Positions 11,577 through 21,136 of a DNA stretch of 64,000 bases are shown here, piece after piece. This DNA comes from Mucilaginibacter sp. KACC 22063 (lineage in GTDB: Bacteria > Bacteroidota > Bacteroidia > Sphingobacteriales > Sphingobacteriaceae). Under the pieces are notes generated by a model, which ran no database searches, was not told the origin of the DNA, and saw only the letters and a list, made by a program, of their open reading frames with translations. The stretch covers positions 1,922,001 to 1,986,000 of the forward strand of contig NZ_CP117877.1 in the NCBI RefSeq assembly GCF_028736115.1, given 5' to 3'. A program made the position numbers and the translations under genes. How positions within the stretch are numbered: position 1 is the stretch's first letter; each line of letters begins with the position of its first letter.

Positions 11577-13256
11577 TTAATAACCGGGGTTTTGTTTAAG
11601 TTTTTTGTTCTGTTCAATTACGCTTTGCGGTATCGGAAGCCAGTTCATATATTCAGAGAATGAATTTTTGAAAATCTGAACCGGTGTATAAACAAGCTTC
11701 TTGGTCGTTGGATCAACAGTTATTTTCATACCATACTCGGCAGAAGTTAAAACTGCAGGGCCTTTGGTTGTAATATCCCATCTGCGGATATCATACCAAC
11801 GCTTATCCTCAAAAGCAAATTCAATACGGCGTTCGCGGCGTAATACGGTACGCATATCCGATTGCGACAAGCCTGGCGTAACCGCTGGTAAAGATACCCT
11901 TGCCCTTACCAGGTTAACCGCATTATATACGGATTGGTCGGGTCCAACGGCTTCATTCTGTGCTTCAGCATAGTTTAGCAGTACTTCTGCATAACGGTAA
12001 AAGATGTAATTTGACGTACCCGGTGAAATACCAAGACTGGTTTGCCCGTTGATAGACTCGTCCAGTGTTTTCTTAGCGTTATAGCCGGTATTGGAAATAT
12101 CGCTCGACGATCCAAGATCGATCTGGTTATTTCCGCCAATTCGTGATTGCCAGATATCGCCCTGCCATGAAGAACCGTCATAAACGATGGATTCATAGAA
12201 ACGTTTTTCGCGTCCTACATAAGGGTTTTGCGGGTCATAACCAGATGTTGGATCAGTGATTGGTTTACCGTTATCCATTTCATAATCATCAACAAGGTTT
12301 TGGGTTGGTGCAAGGTTACCCCATGCCTGCTGGCCGCCATGTACAATTACAGGTCCTAATGTACCTTCTCTGTTATGTCCCTTGTTTGGCGCAGCATATC
12401 CACGTGCAAATATGGTTTCAGAGTTCCAGTTGTTTGTTGACAAAAATTGCTGCTGATAATCAGAGAAAAGTGAATATTGGTTAGAATTGATCACCTGTAA
12501 ATTTGTTGCTGCCGCTTTAGCCCATTTACCGGTATCATTTGACGGATTAGACAGCGGACTGGCAGCAAAAAGTTCAACCCAGCCTTTAAGGGTCAAGGCA
12601 GCACCTTTTGTAGCCCGGCCATTTTGAGCAGGTTTATCAGGTAAAACAGAAGCAGCTGCGTCACAGTCGGCTTCAATAAAAGCCAGTGTTTGATCTGCGG
12701 TGCTGCGTTCTACAAAAATATCCGATCCGTCGCTATTATCTAATGGCTTGGTGATAATGGGTACCCCGCCATAGTTAGTGTAAAGAATAGAGTAGAAGAA
12801 TGCACGCAGAAACGTAACCTCAGCTACACGCTGTGCATACCAGGTAGCCGAGAAGTTAGCTTTGTTTTTTGCAGCCTGATCTAAAAAAACATTGCATTTA
12901 CGAATGTTTGAAAACTGAGTACCCCAGTTGAACGAGCCAGCAGGGCCACCAGGCACATTGGTAGGGTTAATACCGTTTGCCCTTACTGTAGTTTGCCCCG
13001 TCATCCAGGCAGCTCCCGGGAAGTCATTATCTGTATATTGGTCCAGCACCTGGTACTCATTATTCATATCAGGCAGTTGATTGTAAATGTCATTTACAAA
13101 TAGGTCTGCATTTGATTCGGAACTAAATGTGGAAACATTCGTAAGAGATCCTTTAGGCGGAACTTCCAGAAAATTGTCCTTTTTACACGCCGAAATACCC
13201 ATAACGAGCAAAAGCAGCAAAGTAATTGAAACGTTGTTTGAATATCTATTTTTCAT
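11577..13256 (-). CDS. SusD/RagB family nutrient-binding outer-membrane lipoprotein
   Basis: The 559-residue protein has a lipoprotein signal with Cys24 (GISACKKD) followed by NFLEVPPKGSLTN, the usual mature N-terminus of SusD proteins. The middle region has SusD TPR-type helices (AEVTFLRAFFYSILYTNYGGVP) and the C-terminal region ends with RRERRIEFAFEDKRWYDIRRW, a highly conserved SusD block, then LPIPQSVIEQNKKLKQNPGY. It binds glycan or peptide at the cell surface and acts as the lid of the SusC channel encoded just upstream (11-base gap). The ligand is not readable from the sequence. Confidence 0.95.
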   Translation of the reverse strand: MKNRYSNNVSITLLLLLVMGISACKKDNFLEVPPKGSLTNVSTFSSESNADLFVNDIYNQLPDMNNEYQVLDQYTDNDFPGAAWMTGQTTVRANGINPTNVPGGPAGSFNWGTQFSNIRKCNVFLDQAAKNKANFSATWYAQRVAEVTFLRAFFYSILYTNYGGVPIITKPLDNSDGSDIFVERSTADQTLAFIEADCDAAASVLPDKPAQNGRATKGAALTLKGWVELFAASPLSNPSNDTGKWAKAAATNLQVINSNQYSLFSDYQQQFLSTNNWNSETIFARGYAAPNKGHNREGTLGPVIVHGGQQAWGNLAPTQNLVDDYEMDNGKPITDPTSGYDPQNPYVGREKRFYESIVYDGSSWQGDIWQSRIGGNNQIDLGSSSDISNTGYNAKKTLDESINGQTSLGISPGTSNYIFYRYAEVLLNYAEAQNEAVGPDQSVYNAVNLVRARVSLPAVTPGLSQSDMRTVLRRERRIEFAFEDKRWYDIRRWDITTKGPAVLTSAEYGMKITVDPTTKKLVYTPVQIFKNSFSEYMNWLPIPQSVIEQNKKLKQNPGY

Positions 13257-13267
13257 GTTTGATCAAG

Positions 13268-16200
13268 TTAAAATGTTGCGTTTACACCAAATGAAATAAC
13301 CCTTTGCTGAAAGTAATTCTGGTTGTTACCCCCTTGCTCGGGATCATACGTTTCCTTAATGCTAGGTGTCCAGGTAAACAAATTTTGTCCCGCCGCAAAA
13401 ACTCTCAATGATTTAATAGTGCGTCCAAGCAATTTATTAGAGAAGGTATAACCCACCTCAAAACTTCTTAAGCGCAGGTAACTGGTATTACGCATCCACC
13501 AGGTAGATTTTTGTGTGTTGTTTGAAGTAGGTGTGCCTGTAAGCCTTGGATATAAGGCATCGGTATTGGTAGGTGTCCAATGATCTTTGTATACAAGTTC
13601 TGTAGCAGATCCGGATGCCTGAAATGGCCAAACAAAATAGTTATTAAAGTAATTGGTGCTAAGCCCCGAACCCTGGAATAAAAGATCAATATCAAAGTTC
13701 TTATAAGTAACACGAGGTTCAAGACCATAAATGATACCTGGCGTGCTTGGATGCCCAATATCAGTTATGTCATTTGCATCAATTTTGCCATCATTGTTTA
13801 AGTCGGCATATTTGATATCCCCCGGCCTGACTGTGCCGAAACTTGGTACTGGTATGCCTTGTTTTAACACCGGAGATGCTGCATTCGGATCAACAAAGTC
13901 TGCCGGTGTAAAATAGCCTAAAGCTTTTAAACCAAACTGTTCGCCCAGTGGCCTGCCGGTTTGGCGCCTGTTAGGGTTGTTAAATGTCGCACTGTTCTCA
14001 TACACTTGTAACAATTTGTTTTTTGCGTAAGTAAAGGTACCCTTTACATCAAGGCGAAGGTCGTTGTTGAATTGTTTAAATGTGGTTAATGTAAGGTCGA
14101 TGCCTTTATTTTGCATAATACCGCCATTGATTAACCCAACGCCAATACCATATTCGGCAGGAAGTGAATTGCCAATGCCTACCAGCATGTTTGAGCGTTT
14201 CTCATAAAAGTAGTCAGCCTCAATGCCTAATGCACCTTTCCATAACGATGCTTCAAAGCCAACATCTGTTTTATTGGCTTTTTCCCAGGTAATATTCGGG
14301 TTACCCTGTAATGCTTCGTAAATACCCTGTGTAGCAGAACCACCTATTACAGCCGAGTTGCCATAGGCGTTGTAAGGGCTCAAGTACTGGTAGGTTTGGA
14401 TATTTCCGCTTACGCTGGGATAGGCTCCGGACTGTCCCCATGAAGCACGAAGTTTCAGGTTGTCTATCCAGGTAATATCCTTCATGAATTTCTCCTGTGA
14501 AATACGCCAGCCGGCAGAAAACGCCGGGAAAAATCCAAAGCGATGATTAGGACCGAACAGGTAGCTGCCATCGTAACGGCCGGCTGCCTCAAATAGGTAG
14601 CGGTTATCATAAGTATAACCTAAGCGATAAACATAACCTATTTGCTTTTGTCCGCTTGAATAACCGCTATTGGTTGCATCTGATGGTGCCGGGCCACCAA
14701 AATTCAATTCGTCAATATTTAGGTTGTAGTTGATACGTTGTGCACCAAAAGTTTGGTAGTTTACATTGCGGTATTCAAATACAACTAAACCTGTTACTGC
14801 ACTTTTGCCGAAGTTGTGCGCATAATTAAGCAAGCCCTGGTAAGTTAAGCTAATGTTTTGTGCATAACCTTCTGAAAATGATGCTTTTGAATTGCCTTGA
14901 ACATTGGCAGTGTAGGTATAAGGCGTAGTAGTAGTGTTTACATTATAAAACGGAACAGGGGTAGCATACCGGCGTGAAAAGGTTGTAATGTTACCGCCAA
15001 ATAAAGGATCGGGGCCGCTATCATAGCTAACAACACCTTTGATACTTAAACCATCAATGGGTAGTTTCTGATCAATGTATAATTGGCTGTACAATACCGT
15101 GTTGTGATTGGTTTGATAACCGCTGTGATAAATCTCACCGATAAGCGACTGGCCGATATAGCCACTCCATAAGCCATTACTATAATATACTGGTGTGGTT
15201 GGAGCCTGGCGCATAGCCTGGTCTATAATAGTACCCGCGCTAAACGCTGGGAAATGCTGATCTTCTACCGAGCTATTAACGGAGATGCCTACATTGGTTG
15301 TAGAGGTGGCTTTTGCGGTAACACTTAAGGCACCATTGTATTTGTTAAGATAGGTGGGGTCCCACATACCCGCCTGGTGCGTATAAGCTACAGAGGCAAA
15401 ATACTTAACATCGTCATTTCCGCCCGATAAGGTGATGTTATGATTGGTAATGGGCCTGTTGCTTTTAATGATATCTTGCAGCGGATGCCCGTCGGGGTGA
15501 CCATCCGGATCTGAATGATCCTGGTATTTTTGGAGGTCTGCTGCTGTTGCAAATGGTTGATAGGTACTACCCTGATCATGTGCATCATTAGCATTAGCCT
15601 CATTACGCATTAAGGCATATTCATAAGAGTTAACAAATTTAGGCACCTTTGTAGGGTTTTGTACACCGAAGTAACCATTATAGGTTAAACTTGCCTTGCC
15701 TTGTTTACCCTGTTTGGTGGTGATCAGTATTACACCATTGGCCCCGGCTACACCATATGGCGCCACAGCAGCGGCATCTTTCAGGATACTTATAGTAGCA
15801 ATAGAGTTAGGGTCAATACGGCTGAAATCACGTGGTACACCATCAACTATGGTTAACGGATTGCTACGTCCAATTGAACTTGTACCGCGGATTTGAATGC
15901 TTGAGCCATCATAACCGGGCTCGCCGCTGCTTTGGGTGATGATAAGCCCCGATGCACGGCCAACAAGGCTGTTGGTTACGTTTACAACCGGTTTTTGAGC
16001 TATTTCCTGTGTATTAATAGTAGATACCGCAGCGGTTGTAGATGTTTTTTTCTGCGTACCGTAACCAACGACTATCACCTCGTTAATATTTTTTGCAACC
16101 GAAGGCTGTAGTTTTACATCGAAATAGCTTTTGCCTTTTACAGGTATTTCAATAGCATCATAACCGATATATGAAAATTGTAAAACATCAGTTTCATTAA

Positions 16201-16477
16201 CCTTGATAGAAAAATTACCATTGGCATCAGTAACGGTGCCTGTAGATGTGCCTTTAACTTTAATGGAAACTCCCGGTAGGGTTTGGCCGTTGGACGCATC
16301 CTTTATGTTACCTTTTAAAACAATAGCGGCAAGGTGGTTAACCTTAAATTCAGTTGTTTTTAAAAGTGAGGCAGTGGCTGGCTGCCATATACCAGATGCC
16401 ATTGCAATGGCAACAGCACCAAGGTAAAGTTTAGGCCTTTTAAAAAAACGATCTTTTTTTAGTAAAGTCTTTTTCAT
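13268..16477 (-). CDS. SusC/RagA family TonB-linked outer-membrane transporter
   Basis: The 1069-residue protein has an N-terminal signal peptide (cleavage near residue 37), a carboxypeptidase-regulatory-like domain at about 52-138 (GNIKDASNGQTLPGVSIKVK), the SusC plug entry NEVIVVGYGTQKK, a plug with RGTSSIGRSNPLTIVDGVP, and a 22-strand-type barrel ending in RVISFGVNATF with a terminal aromatic residue. It imports the ligand captured by the downstream SusD protein, powered by TonB-ExbBD encoded elsewhere. No N-terminal STN domain is seen, so signalling to an anti-sigma factor is not expected, and no ECF sigma/anti-sigma or hybrid two-component regulator lies next to it. Confidence 0.95.
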   Translation of the reverse strand: MKKTLLKKDRFFKRPKLYLGAVAIAMASGIWQPATASLLKTTEFKVNHLAAIVLKGNIKDASNGQTLPGVSIKVKGTSTGTVTDANGNFSIKVNETDVLQFSYIGYDAIEIPVKGKSYFDVKLQPSVAKNINEVIVVGYGTQKKTSTTAAVSTINTQEIAQKPVVNVTNSLVGRASGLIITQSSGEPGYDGSSIQIRGTSSIGRSNPLTIVDGVPRDFSRIDPNSIATISILKDAAAVAPYGVAGANGVILITTKQGKQGKASLTYNGYFGVQNPTKVPKFVNSYEYALMRNEANANDAHDQGSTYQPFATAADLQKYQDHSDPDGHPDGHPLQDIIKSNRPITNHNITLSGGNDDVKYFASVAYTHQAGMWDPTYLNKYNGALSVTAKATSTTNVGISVNSSVEDQHFPAFSAGTIIDQAMRQAPTTPVYYSNGLWSGYIGQSLIGEIYHSGYQTNHNTVLYSQLYIDQKLPIDGLSIKGVVSYDSGPDPLFGGNITTFSRRYATPVPFYNVNTTTTPYTYTANVQGNSKASFSEGYAQNISLTYQGLLNYAHNFGKSAVTGLVVFEYRNVNYQTFGAQRINYNLNIDELNFGGPAPSDATNSGYSSGQKQIGYVYRLGYTYDNRYLFEAAGRYDGSYLFGPNHRFGFFPAFSAGWRISQEKFMKDITWIDNLKLRASWGQSGAYPSVSGNIQTYQYLSPYNAYGNSAVIGGSATQGIYEALQGNPNITWEKANKTDVGFEASLWKGALGIEADYFYEKRSNMLVGIGNSLPAEYGIGVGLINGGIMQNKGIDLTLTTFKQFNNDLRLDVKGTFTYAKNKLLQVYENSATFNNPNRRQTGRPLGEQFGLKALGYFTPADFVDPNAASPVLKQGIPVPSFGTVRPGDIKYADLNNDGKIDANDITDIGHPSTPGIIYGLEPRVTYKNFDIDLLFQGSGLSTNYFNNYFVWPFQASGSATELVYKDHWTPTNTDALYPRLTGTPTSNNTQKSTWWMRNTSYLRLRSFEVGYTFSNKLLGRTIKSLRVFAAGQNLFTWTPSIKETYDPEQGGNNQNYFQQRVISFGVNATF

Positions 16478-16547
16478 AATTGAGGTTTAATTGAACTGAT
16501 AAGTGATTGATCGATTTACTTGGGGAGATTTCGTCTTTTTTCTCTTC

Positions 16548-16646
16548 ATAATTGATTGAATTTATACTTGTTAATAATTGATTACAAGGCGTACCATACA
16601 CACCTATTGTGCGTAGTGAATTTTTAAATGGCTATAATAATTGGTT
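16548..16646. repeat. Three copies of an ATAATTGATT-type motif upstream of susC
   Basis: ATAATTGATT occurs at 16548-16557 and 16574-16583, and ATAATTGGTT at 16637-16646. The copies lie 71-169 bases upstream of the SusC start. They could be regulator-binding sites, but the sequence is AT-rich and chance repetition is possible. Confidence 0.35.
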
Positions 16647-16885
16647 ATAAAAACAGGAATTTTACGATGGAATTGCCGTCAATTACCTGTTATTTGTTTA
16701 CCAAAATATTCATTTTTTTTAATAAAAAAATACTTTGGGATGAAGGATAGCTCATCCTGTAAAAAGCTTTTTACGCTACAAACGGGGAAAAATTTGCCAA
16801 GTAGTATTAAATTAACTGTAATTCCAACACTTATCTTCGCTTAGGGTCAAAATAGTGATAAATAATGCCCGAAACGATCGCGCAT

Positions 16886-16920
16886 TTTATTTGAAAAAAA
16901 TATTTTTTTTTTCAAATAAA
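16886..16920. repeat. A/T-tract inverted repeat
   Basis: A 15-base arm at 16886-16900 (TTTATTTG plus seven A) is matched by the reverse complement at 16906-16920 (seven T plus CAAATAAA). The A- and T-tracts would bend DNA; the only C/G bases are those of the TTTG/CAAA steps. No gene ends beside it, so it is not an obvious terminator. Confidence 0.5.
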
Positions 16921-17085
16921 TATAAAATGAAGCGGTTCATTTAGAATTTAAGACAACAGAAATGATATCTGTGCCAGTATCAATATTCAGTATATCACAA
17001 CTTACAGGTAGGTGATACAATAAAATACCTATCAAATAATATCCTTCTTTTAAAAGATTCATTTAAGGCTAAAGGATTTATAGAA

Positions 17086-17117
17086 AGTAAAAGGCTGCAT
17101 CATATTATGATGCAGCC
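17086..17117 (-). terminator. Rho-independent terminator after the FAD/Rieske gene
   Basis: The perfectly paired arms 17093-17103 and 17107-17117 (11 bases, GC-rich base GGCTGC) enclose a 3-base loop. The AAAA run at 17089-17092 gives the U tail on the minus strand. It starts 10 bases past the stop of the minus-strand gene. Confidence 0.85.
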
Positions 17118-17126
17118 AGATCGATG

Positions 17127-18653
17127 TTATTGAATATTAACTTTTTTCAATTCCAGCCTTGGCGGGCCGGTTAAAACATTCCCATCTGTATCGAAACGCC
17201 CGCCGTGGCAAGGGCAGTCCCAGCTTTGCTCCGCCTTGTTAAAATGGACAATGCACCCGGCATGGGTACAAACAGGACTAAGTGCATGTATCTTACCATC
17301 ATTATCTTTATAGATAGCCAGTTTTTCGTCCTTGTATTTTACAATTTCTCCATTGCCCTGCTCAATCTCTTTGATTGATTCAATTTCATCAACAGCTATC
17401 CGGTCGGCAACAAATTTGTAAGCGACATCTGCATTTTCCCTGACAAAGTCCTGAAAACCTGCTACAGGTTTAATCCGTGATGGACTAAACAACGCTGCAT
17501 ACTCATTTTCTTTGTGCAATATCAGGTCGGTAATAATTTGGGCTGAAAGCGTACCGAAGATCATACCATTGCCATTGTAGCCTGTTGCTATATAAATGCG
17601 GTTGGCGCCGCCAGGTAATTGACCAATATAAGGCAGGCCGTCAGCTGGTACATAATATTGAGCAGACCATTTGTAATCTACCGAAGCAATTTCATAATAG
17701 TTGCTTACCCAGTCTTCCAGGTTTTTGAAAGCAGTCTCAGGGTCATTGTGCCCCGTTTTGTGATCCTCCCCACCTGCAACTAAATACTTCTGGCCATCAA
17801 CAGTGTGTGTACGTAAGTAATGATAAGGCTCCTTCATGTCATAAGATAAGCAATCCGGGTAATCATTATTTTTTAAAGTTATACCCAGTACATAGCTACG
17901 ATAAGGCGCACAGGTAAAATCTAAAAGATTGATGCCCGGCGGAAGGTGAGTAGCATACACCAGGTTTTTAGATTGTATCTGCAAGTCATCGCTTTTGGTT
18001 ATATGTATATCATTTTCAAATGTAGTGTCGCGGATAAAAGTATGCTCCAACAATATTCCCCCTGCTGCTACAAATTCTTCAGCCATTTTATAAATGTATT
18101 TCAGCGGATGAAACTGTGCCTGGTCTGCAAACACTATGGATGTCTGATACGGAACATTAATGCCATTAGTATCAGCCGGTTTGGCATCAATACCTACTTT
18201 AATTGACGAGCCCAATATATCTGTTAATTGCTTGCTCTCGTTGCTATCCTGTGCAAATAAAAAGCCCCTTTTGTATTCAAAATCACAGTCGATCTGATAC
18301 TTGTCAACCATGCTTTTTATAAAAGATATTGTTTGTTTACCGGCTTTTGCAAGTGATTGCGCAGCTTCAAAGCCAAAATCGCTTTCTACTTGCGGATACG
18401 GCGAGTCAAAAAAATTATTTAAGTGGGCGCTGGTGCCGCCTGTTGTGCCGAAACCAATGGTATTGCCTTCTGCTATTACAACTGATTTACCCTGCTGTTG
18501 CAGAAGCAACCCAGTGGTAATACCGGTGATGCCGCCGCCCACAATCAATACATCGTATATGACCTGTTCACTAAAGTTACTTTTACTGCCTTCAAATAAT
18601 TCGTTTTGCCACAGGCTGATTGTCTGGCTATCTCTTGGTTGCTTGCTTTTCAT
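17127..18653 (-). CDS. FAD-dependent oxidoreductase with C-terminal Rieske [2Fe-2S] domain
   Basis: The 508-residue protein starts with a DAO-type FAD-binding fold (DVLIVGGGITGITTGLLL around residues 35-52, FGTTGGTSAHLN further on) and closes the FAD site with YIATGYNGNGMIFGTLSA. The last 60 residues form a Rieske domain with the ligand pairs CTHAGC and CPCHGGRFD, that is CxH and CxxH, followed by the LTGPP loop. Such flavin/Rieske fusions are widespread, and many are annotated only as FAD-dependent oxidoreductase. No signal peptide or twin-arginine motif is seen, so it is probably cytoplasmic. Electrons would pass between flavin and the cluster; substrate is unknown. It is transcribed alone, with its own terminator, and divergent from the M28 peptidase gene. 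Confidence 0.9.
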   Translation of the reverse strand: MKSKQPRDSQTISLWQNELFEGSKSNFSEQVIYDVLIVGGGITGITTGLLLQQQGKSVVIAEGNTIGFGTTGGTSAHLNNFFDSPYPQVESDFGFEAAQSLAKAGKQTISFIKSMVDKYQIDCDFEYKRGFLFAQDSNESKQLTDILGSSIKVGIDAKPADTNGINVPYQTSIVFADQAQFHPLKYIYKMAEEFVAAGGILLEHTFIRDTTFENDIHITKSDDLQIQSKNLVYATHLPPGINLLDFTCAPYRSYVLGITLKNNDYPDCLSYDMKEPYHYLRTHTVDGQKYLVAGGEDHKTGHNDPETAFKNLEDWVSNYYEIASVDYKWSAQYYVPADGLPYIGQLPGGANRIYIATGYNGNGMIFGTLSAQIITDLILHKENEYAALFSPSRIKPVAGFQDFVRENADVAYKFVADRIAVDEIESIKEIEQGNGEIVKYKDEKLAIYKDNDGKIHALSPVCTHAGCIVHFNKAEQSWDCPCHGGRFDTDGNVLTGPPRLELKKVNIQ

Positions 18654-18750
18654 ATTTCGATAAAATTTTCTTAATACTTAATAGGTAACATTGTCGTTTG
18701 ATTAAAGGTTTTACTCAAAAATCATCAAACGATTATCTATTTTAGGTTCC

Positions 18751-20316
18751 ATGAAAATCATGAAGCCTCACACAGTTACTAAAAGCTGGTATAAAGCAGT
18801 CCCTTTTGCTTTAGCTGTTACATTTTGCAGCAACCCTGCTTCGGCACAAAGCAACAAATCGGCAGTTATTGATGCCATTGTAAAAGAAGAAAATTCAAAC
18901 TCACAGTTAGAGAAGCTTGCACACGAATTATTGGATGAAATTGGCCCGCGTTTGGTGGGTACGCCGCAAATGAAACAAGCCAATGATTGGGCTGTCAACA
19001 AATACAAAAGCTGGGATATTAATGCCCGTAACGAACAGTGGGGCGAGTGGCGCGGATGGGAGCGTGGTATATCACATATTGATATGATTTCGCCGCGTGT
19101 ACACACGCTTGAAGCTACACAATTAGCCTGGAGCCCGGGCATGGGTAAAAAAACAGTAACAGCAGAGGTTGTTGTATTGCCTGACCTGGCAGATTCAGCG
19201 GCCTATGCACAGTGGATGCCGAGTGTTAAAGGCAAAATAGTCATGATCTCGATGCCGCAGCCAACAGGCAGACCTGATTATAACTGGCAGGAGTTTGCGC
19301 TTAAGGAGTCATTTGATAAGATGAAGGCCGAGCGTACTGCCATGACTGATGCCTGGAAAAAACGTATCAGTAAAACTGGTTATACCACACGCACATTGCC
19401 TGTAGCTTTAGAAAATGCAGGAGCGGCTGGTGTGTTTACCAACACATGGTCTGCCGGTTTTGGAGTAGATAAGATATTTAGCGCCTACACTAAAAAGGTG
19501 CCTACCATTGATGTAGCGCTTGAAGATTATACATTGCTTTACCGTTTGATTCAGTCTGGTACCAAGCCAATGATCAGCATGCATACAGAATCTAAAGAAC
19601 TGGGTGCGGTGCCAACATTTAATACAATTGCCGAAATTAAGGGAACCGAAAAACCTGAGGAATATGTGATGCTTTCTGCTCACTTCGACTCATGGGATGG
19701 CGGTACAGGCGCTACCGATAACGGAACAGGTACACTGACCATGATGGAAGCTATGCGTTTGTTAAAGAAATTTTATCCGCATCCTAAGCGTACCATTTTG
19801 GTTGGCCACTGGGGCAGCGAGGAAGAAGGCCTTAACGGTTCGCGCGCATTTGTAGAAGATCATCCGGAAATTGTTAAAAACCTGCAGGCATTATTTAATC
19901 AAGATAATGGTACCGGCCGGGTGGTTGACCTTTCGGGCCAGGGTTTTGCCGATGCGAAAAATTACCTTAGCAAATGGCTTTCTGCCGTGCCTGATACTAT
20001 TAAAAACCGTATTAAAACTAACTTCCCTGGTCAGCCGGGTGGTGGCGGTTCCGACTTTGCTTCATTTGTAGCGGCAGGGGCTCCGGGTTTTTCATTAAGC
20101 TCGTTGGGCTGGTCATACGGTACTTATACATGGCATACCAACCGCGACACTTATGATAAAATAGTTTTTGATGATCTGAGAAACAACGCCATGCTTGCAG
20201 CTATAATGGCTTACATGGCAAGTGAAGATCCGGAAAAAACATCAACAGTTAAAACCGAAGGCATTAAATGGCCGCAACCTGTAAAAGCAACAAGAAGAGG
20301 CGGTTTAGATAAATAG
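18751..20316 (+). CDS. Secreted M28 family zinc metallopeptidase (carboxypeptidase Q-like)
   Basis: This 521-residue protein has a signal peptide ending near NPASAQ (residue 33). The M28 catalytic core is complete: His311 and Asp313 in SAHFDSWDGG, the bridging Asp323 in ATDNGTG, Glu358 in GSEEEGLNGSRAF and a late His in TWHTNRDTYDK. A PA-domain-like insert lies between residues about 130 and 280. Members are periplasmic or secreted aminopeptidases/dipeptidases, so peptide scavenging is likely. The second in-frame ATG (18760) would also give a workable signal peptide, so the exact start is uncertain by three residues. It is a single-gene unit closed by a strong terminator. Confidence 0.9.
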   Translation: MKIMKPHTVTKSWYKAVPFALAVTFCSNPASAQSNKSAVIDAIVKEENSNSQLEKLAHELLDEIGPRLVGTPQMKQANDWAVNKYKSWDINARNEQWGEWRGWERGISHIDMISPRVHTLEATQLAWSPGMGKKTVTAEVVVLPDLADSAAYAQWMPSVKGKIVMISMPQPTGRPDYNWQEFALKESFDKMKAERTAMTDAWKKRISKTGYTTRTLPVALENAGAAGVFTNTWSAGFGVDKIFSAYTKKVPTIDVALEDYTLLYRLIQSGTKPMISMHTESKELGAVPTFNTIAEIKGTEKPEEYVMLSAHFDSWDGGTGATDNGTGTLTMMEAMRLLKKFYPHPKRTILVGHWGSEEEGLNGSRAFVEDHPEIVKNLQALFNQDNGTGRVVDLSGQGFADAKNYLSKWLSAVPDTIKNRIKTNFPGQPGGGGSDFASFVAAGAPGFSLSSLGWSYGTYTWHTNRDTYDKIVFDDLRNNAMLAAIMAYMASEDPEKTSTVKTEGIKWPQPVKATRRGGLDK

Positions 20317-20339
20317 TTTTAAGAAAATATTTAAATAAA

Positions 20340-20378
20340 CAAAGCACCTTTACTCGCCTTAGTAAAGGTGCTTTGTTG
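20340..20378 (+). terminator. Strong rho-independent terminator after the M28 peptidase gene
   Basis: Arms 20340-20354 and 20361-20375 pair perfectly over 15 bases around a 6-base loop, followed by a short T-rich tail (TTGT). It begins 23 bases after the stop codon. Confidence 0.85.
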
Positions 20379-20529
20379 TAATATAGTATCCACAAATTAA
20401 AATAAGTTATACCAACTTTACGGCAAGCAATTTATCTGACTGCTGAATGGTAAGTTTAATTGTTGCAGAGTTAAATATCCTTAAATACGATGCAGTTATT
20501 AAAATTGCTTTAAGGACACATAAATAAAT

Positions 20530-21036
20530 CTAGTTTTTATCTCGATGCAATTCAAAAGCCGAGTGATTTAGTTTTTCACGTATTCGTTTTGGTAACATAG
20601 CAAATAATATTTGCAACAGAATAGGAATCAATACACCATACCAAAAAGTCCTATGTGAAGCATTTAAAAAAATTGTAAATAAATATTTAAAAGATACATT
20701 AACAGAGTTTACTGTATCGATTAAAAAGAAGTAAATAATAGTAGAAGTAATTATTGAAAGAATTAAAGGGAGTCTAAAAAAGTCATTCAAAAAAATCTGT
20801 TTGCCAATAATTGAAATGGCATATGCAATTAAGCTTGTACAATAGATTAATGAAAATTGCATGCATCCAAAGCATAGTGCAGCTATTGCATATTGAATTA
20901 TGTAAGGACTAAATAGTATATCTGGTTTAAATATAAGTAAAGCTGAAAAAGGGGCTATTAGAACTTGAGTTATTACTAAGAAAGTAACAATCGCATTATT
21001 TACTTTAACTTTTTCTAACCCTTCTATATAAGCCAT
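20530..21036 (-). CDS. Hypothetical integral membrane protein, AT-rich orphan
   Basis: I do not recognise the family. The 168-residue product has about four hydrophobic segments (near 17-37, 46-75, 88-103 and 122-143), separated by short loops, and ends in a basic tail (LPKRIREKLNHSAFELHRDKN minus its last residues). No catalytic motif, cysteine pair or signal cleavage site is evident. The gene is clearly more AT-rich than its neighbours and uses many ATA, TTA and AAT codons, which hints at recent acquisition or relaxed selection. It stands alone between the peptidase terminator and the YitT-type gene. No companion gene suggests a role. Confidence 0.6.
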   Translation of the reverse strand: MAYIEGLEKVKVNNAIVTFLVITQVLIAPFSALLIFKPDILFSPYIIQYAIAALCFGCMQFSLIYCTSLIAYAISIIGKQIFLNDFFRLPLILSIITSTIIYFFLIDTVNSVNVSFKYLFTIFLNASHRTFWYGVLIPILLQILFAMLPKRIREKLNHSAFELHRDKN

Positions 21037-21136
21037 TTAGATCTATTTGAAAACTTTAGATTTTCTTACTATTTATTACGTGTATACCTTTTGTCAATCT
21101 ATTGATTTCCTATTATAATGAATAACAAATTAAATA

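Larger units (their letters stand above)
16478..17085. other. Long AT-rich leader/intergenic region upstream of susC
   Basis: About 600 bases without a credible gene separate the SusC-type gene from the terminator of the FAD/Rieske gene. I see three near-identical 10-base repeats and one long A/T palindrome, listed separately, but no clear TAnnTTTG box on the minus strand. Short open frames here have no family features and no coding look. Confidence 0.6.

Noticed and set aside
16641..16844. 67-codon open frame in the susC leader
   Set aside because: No promoter, terminator or ribosome-binding context and no recognisable motif; composition looks non-coding.
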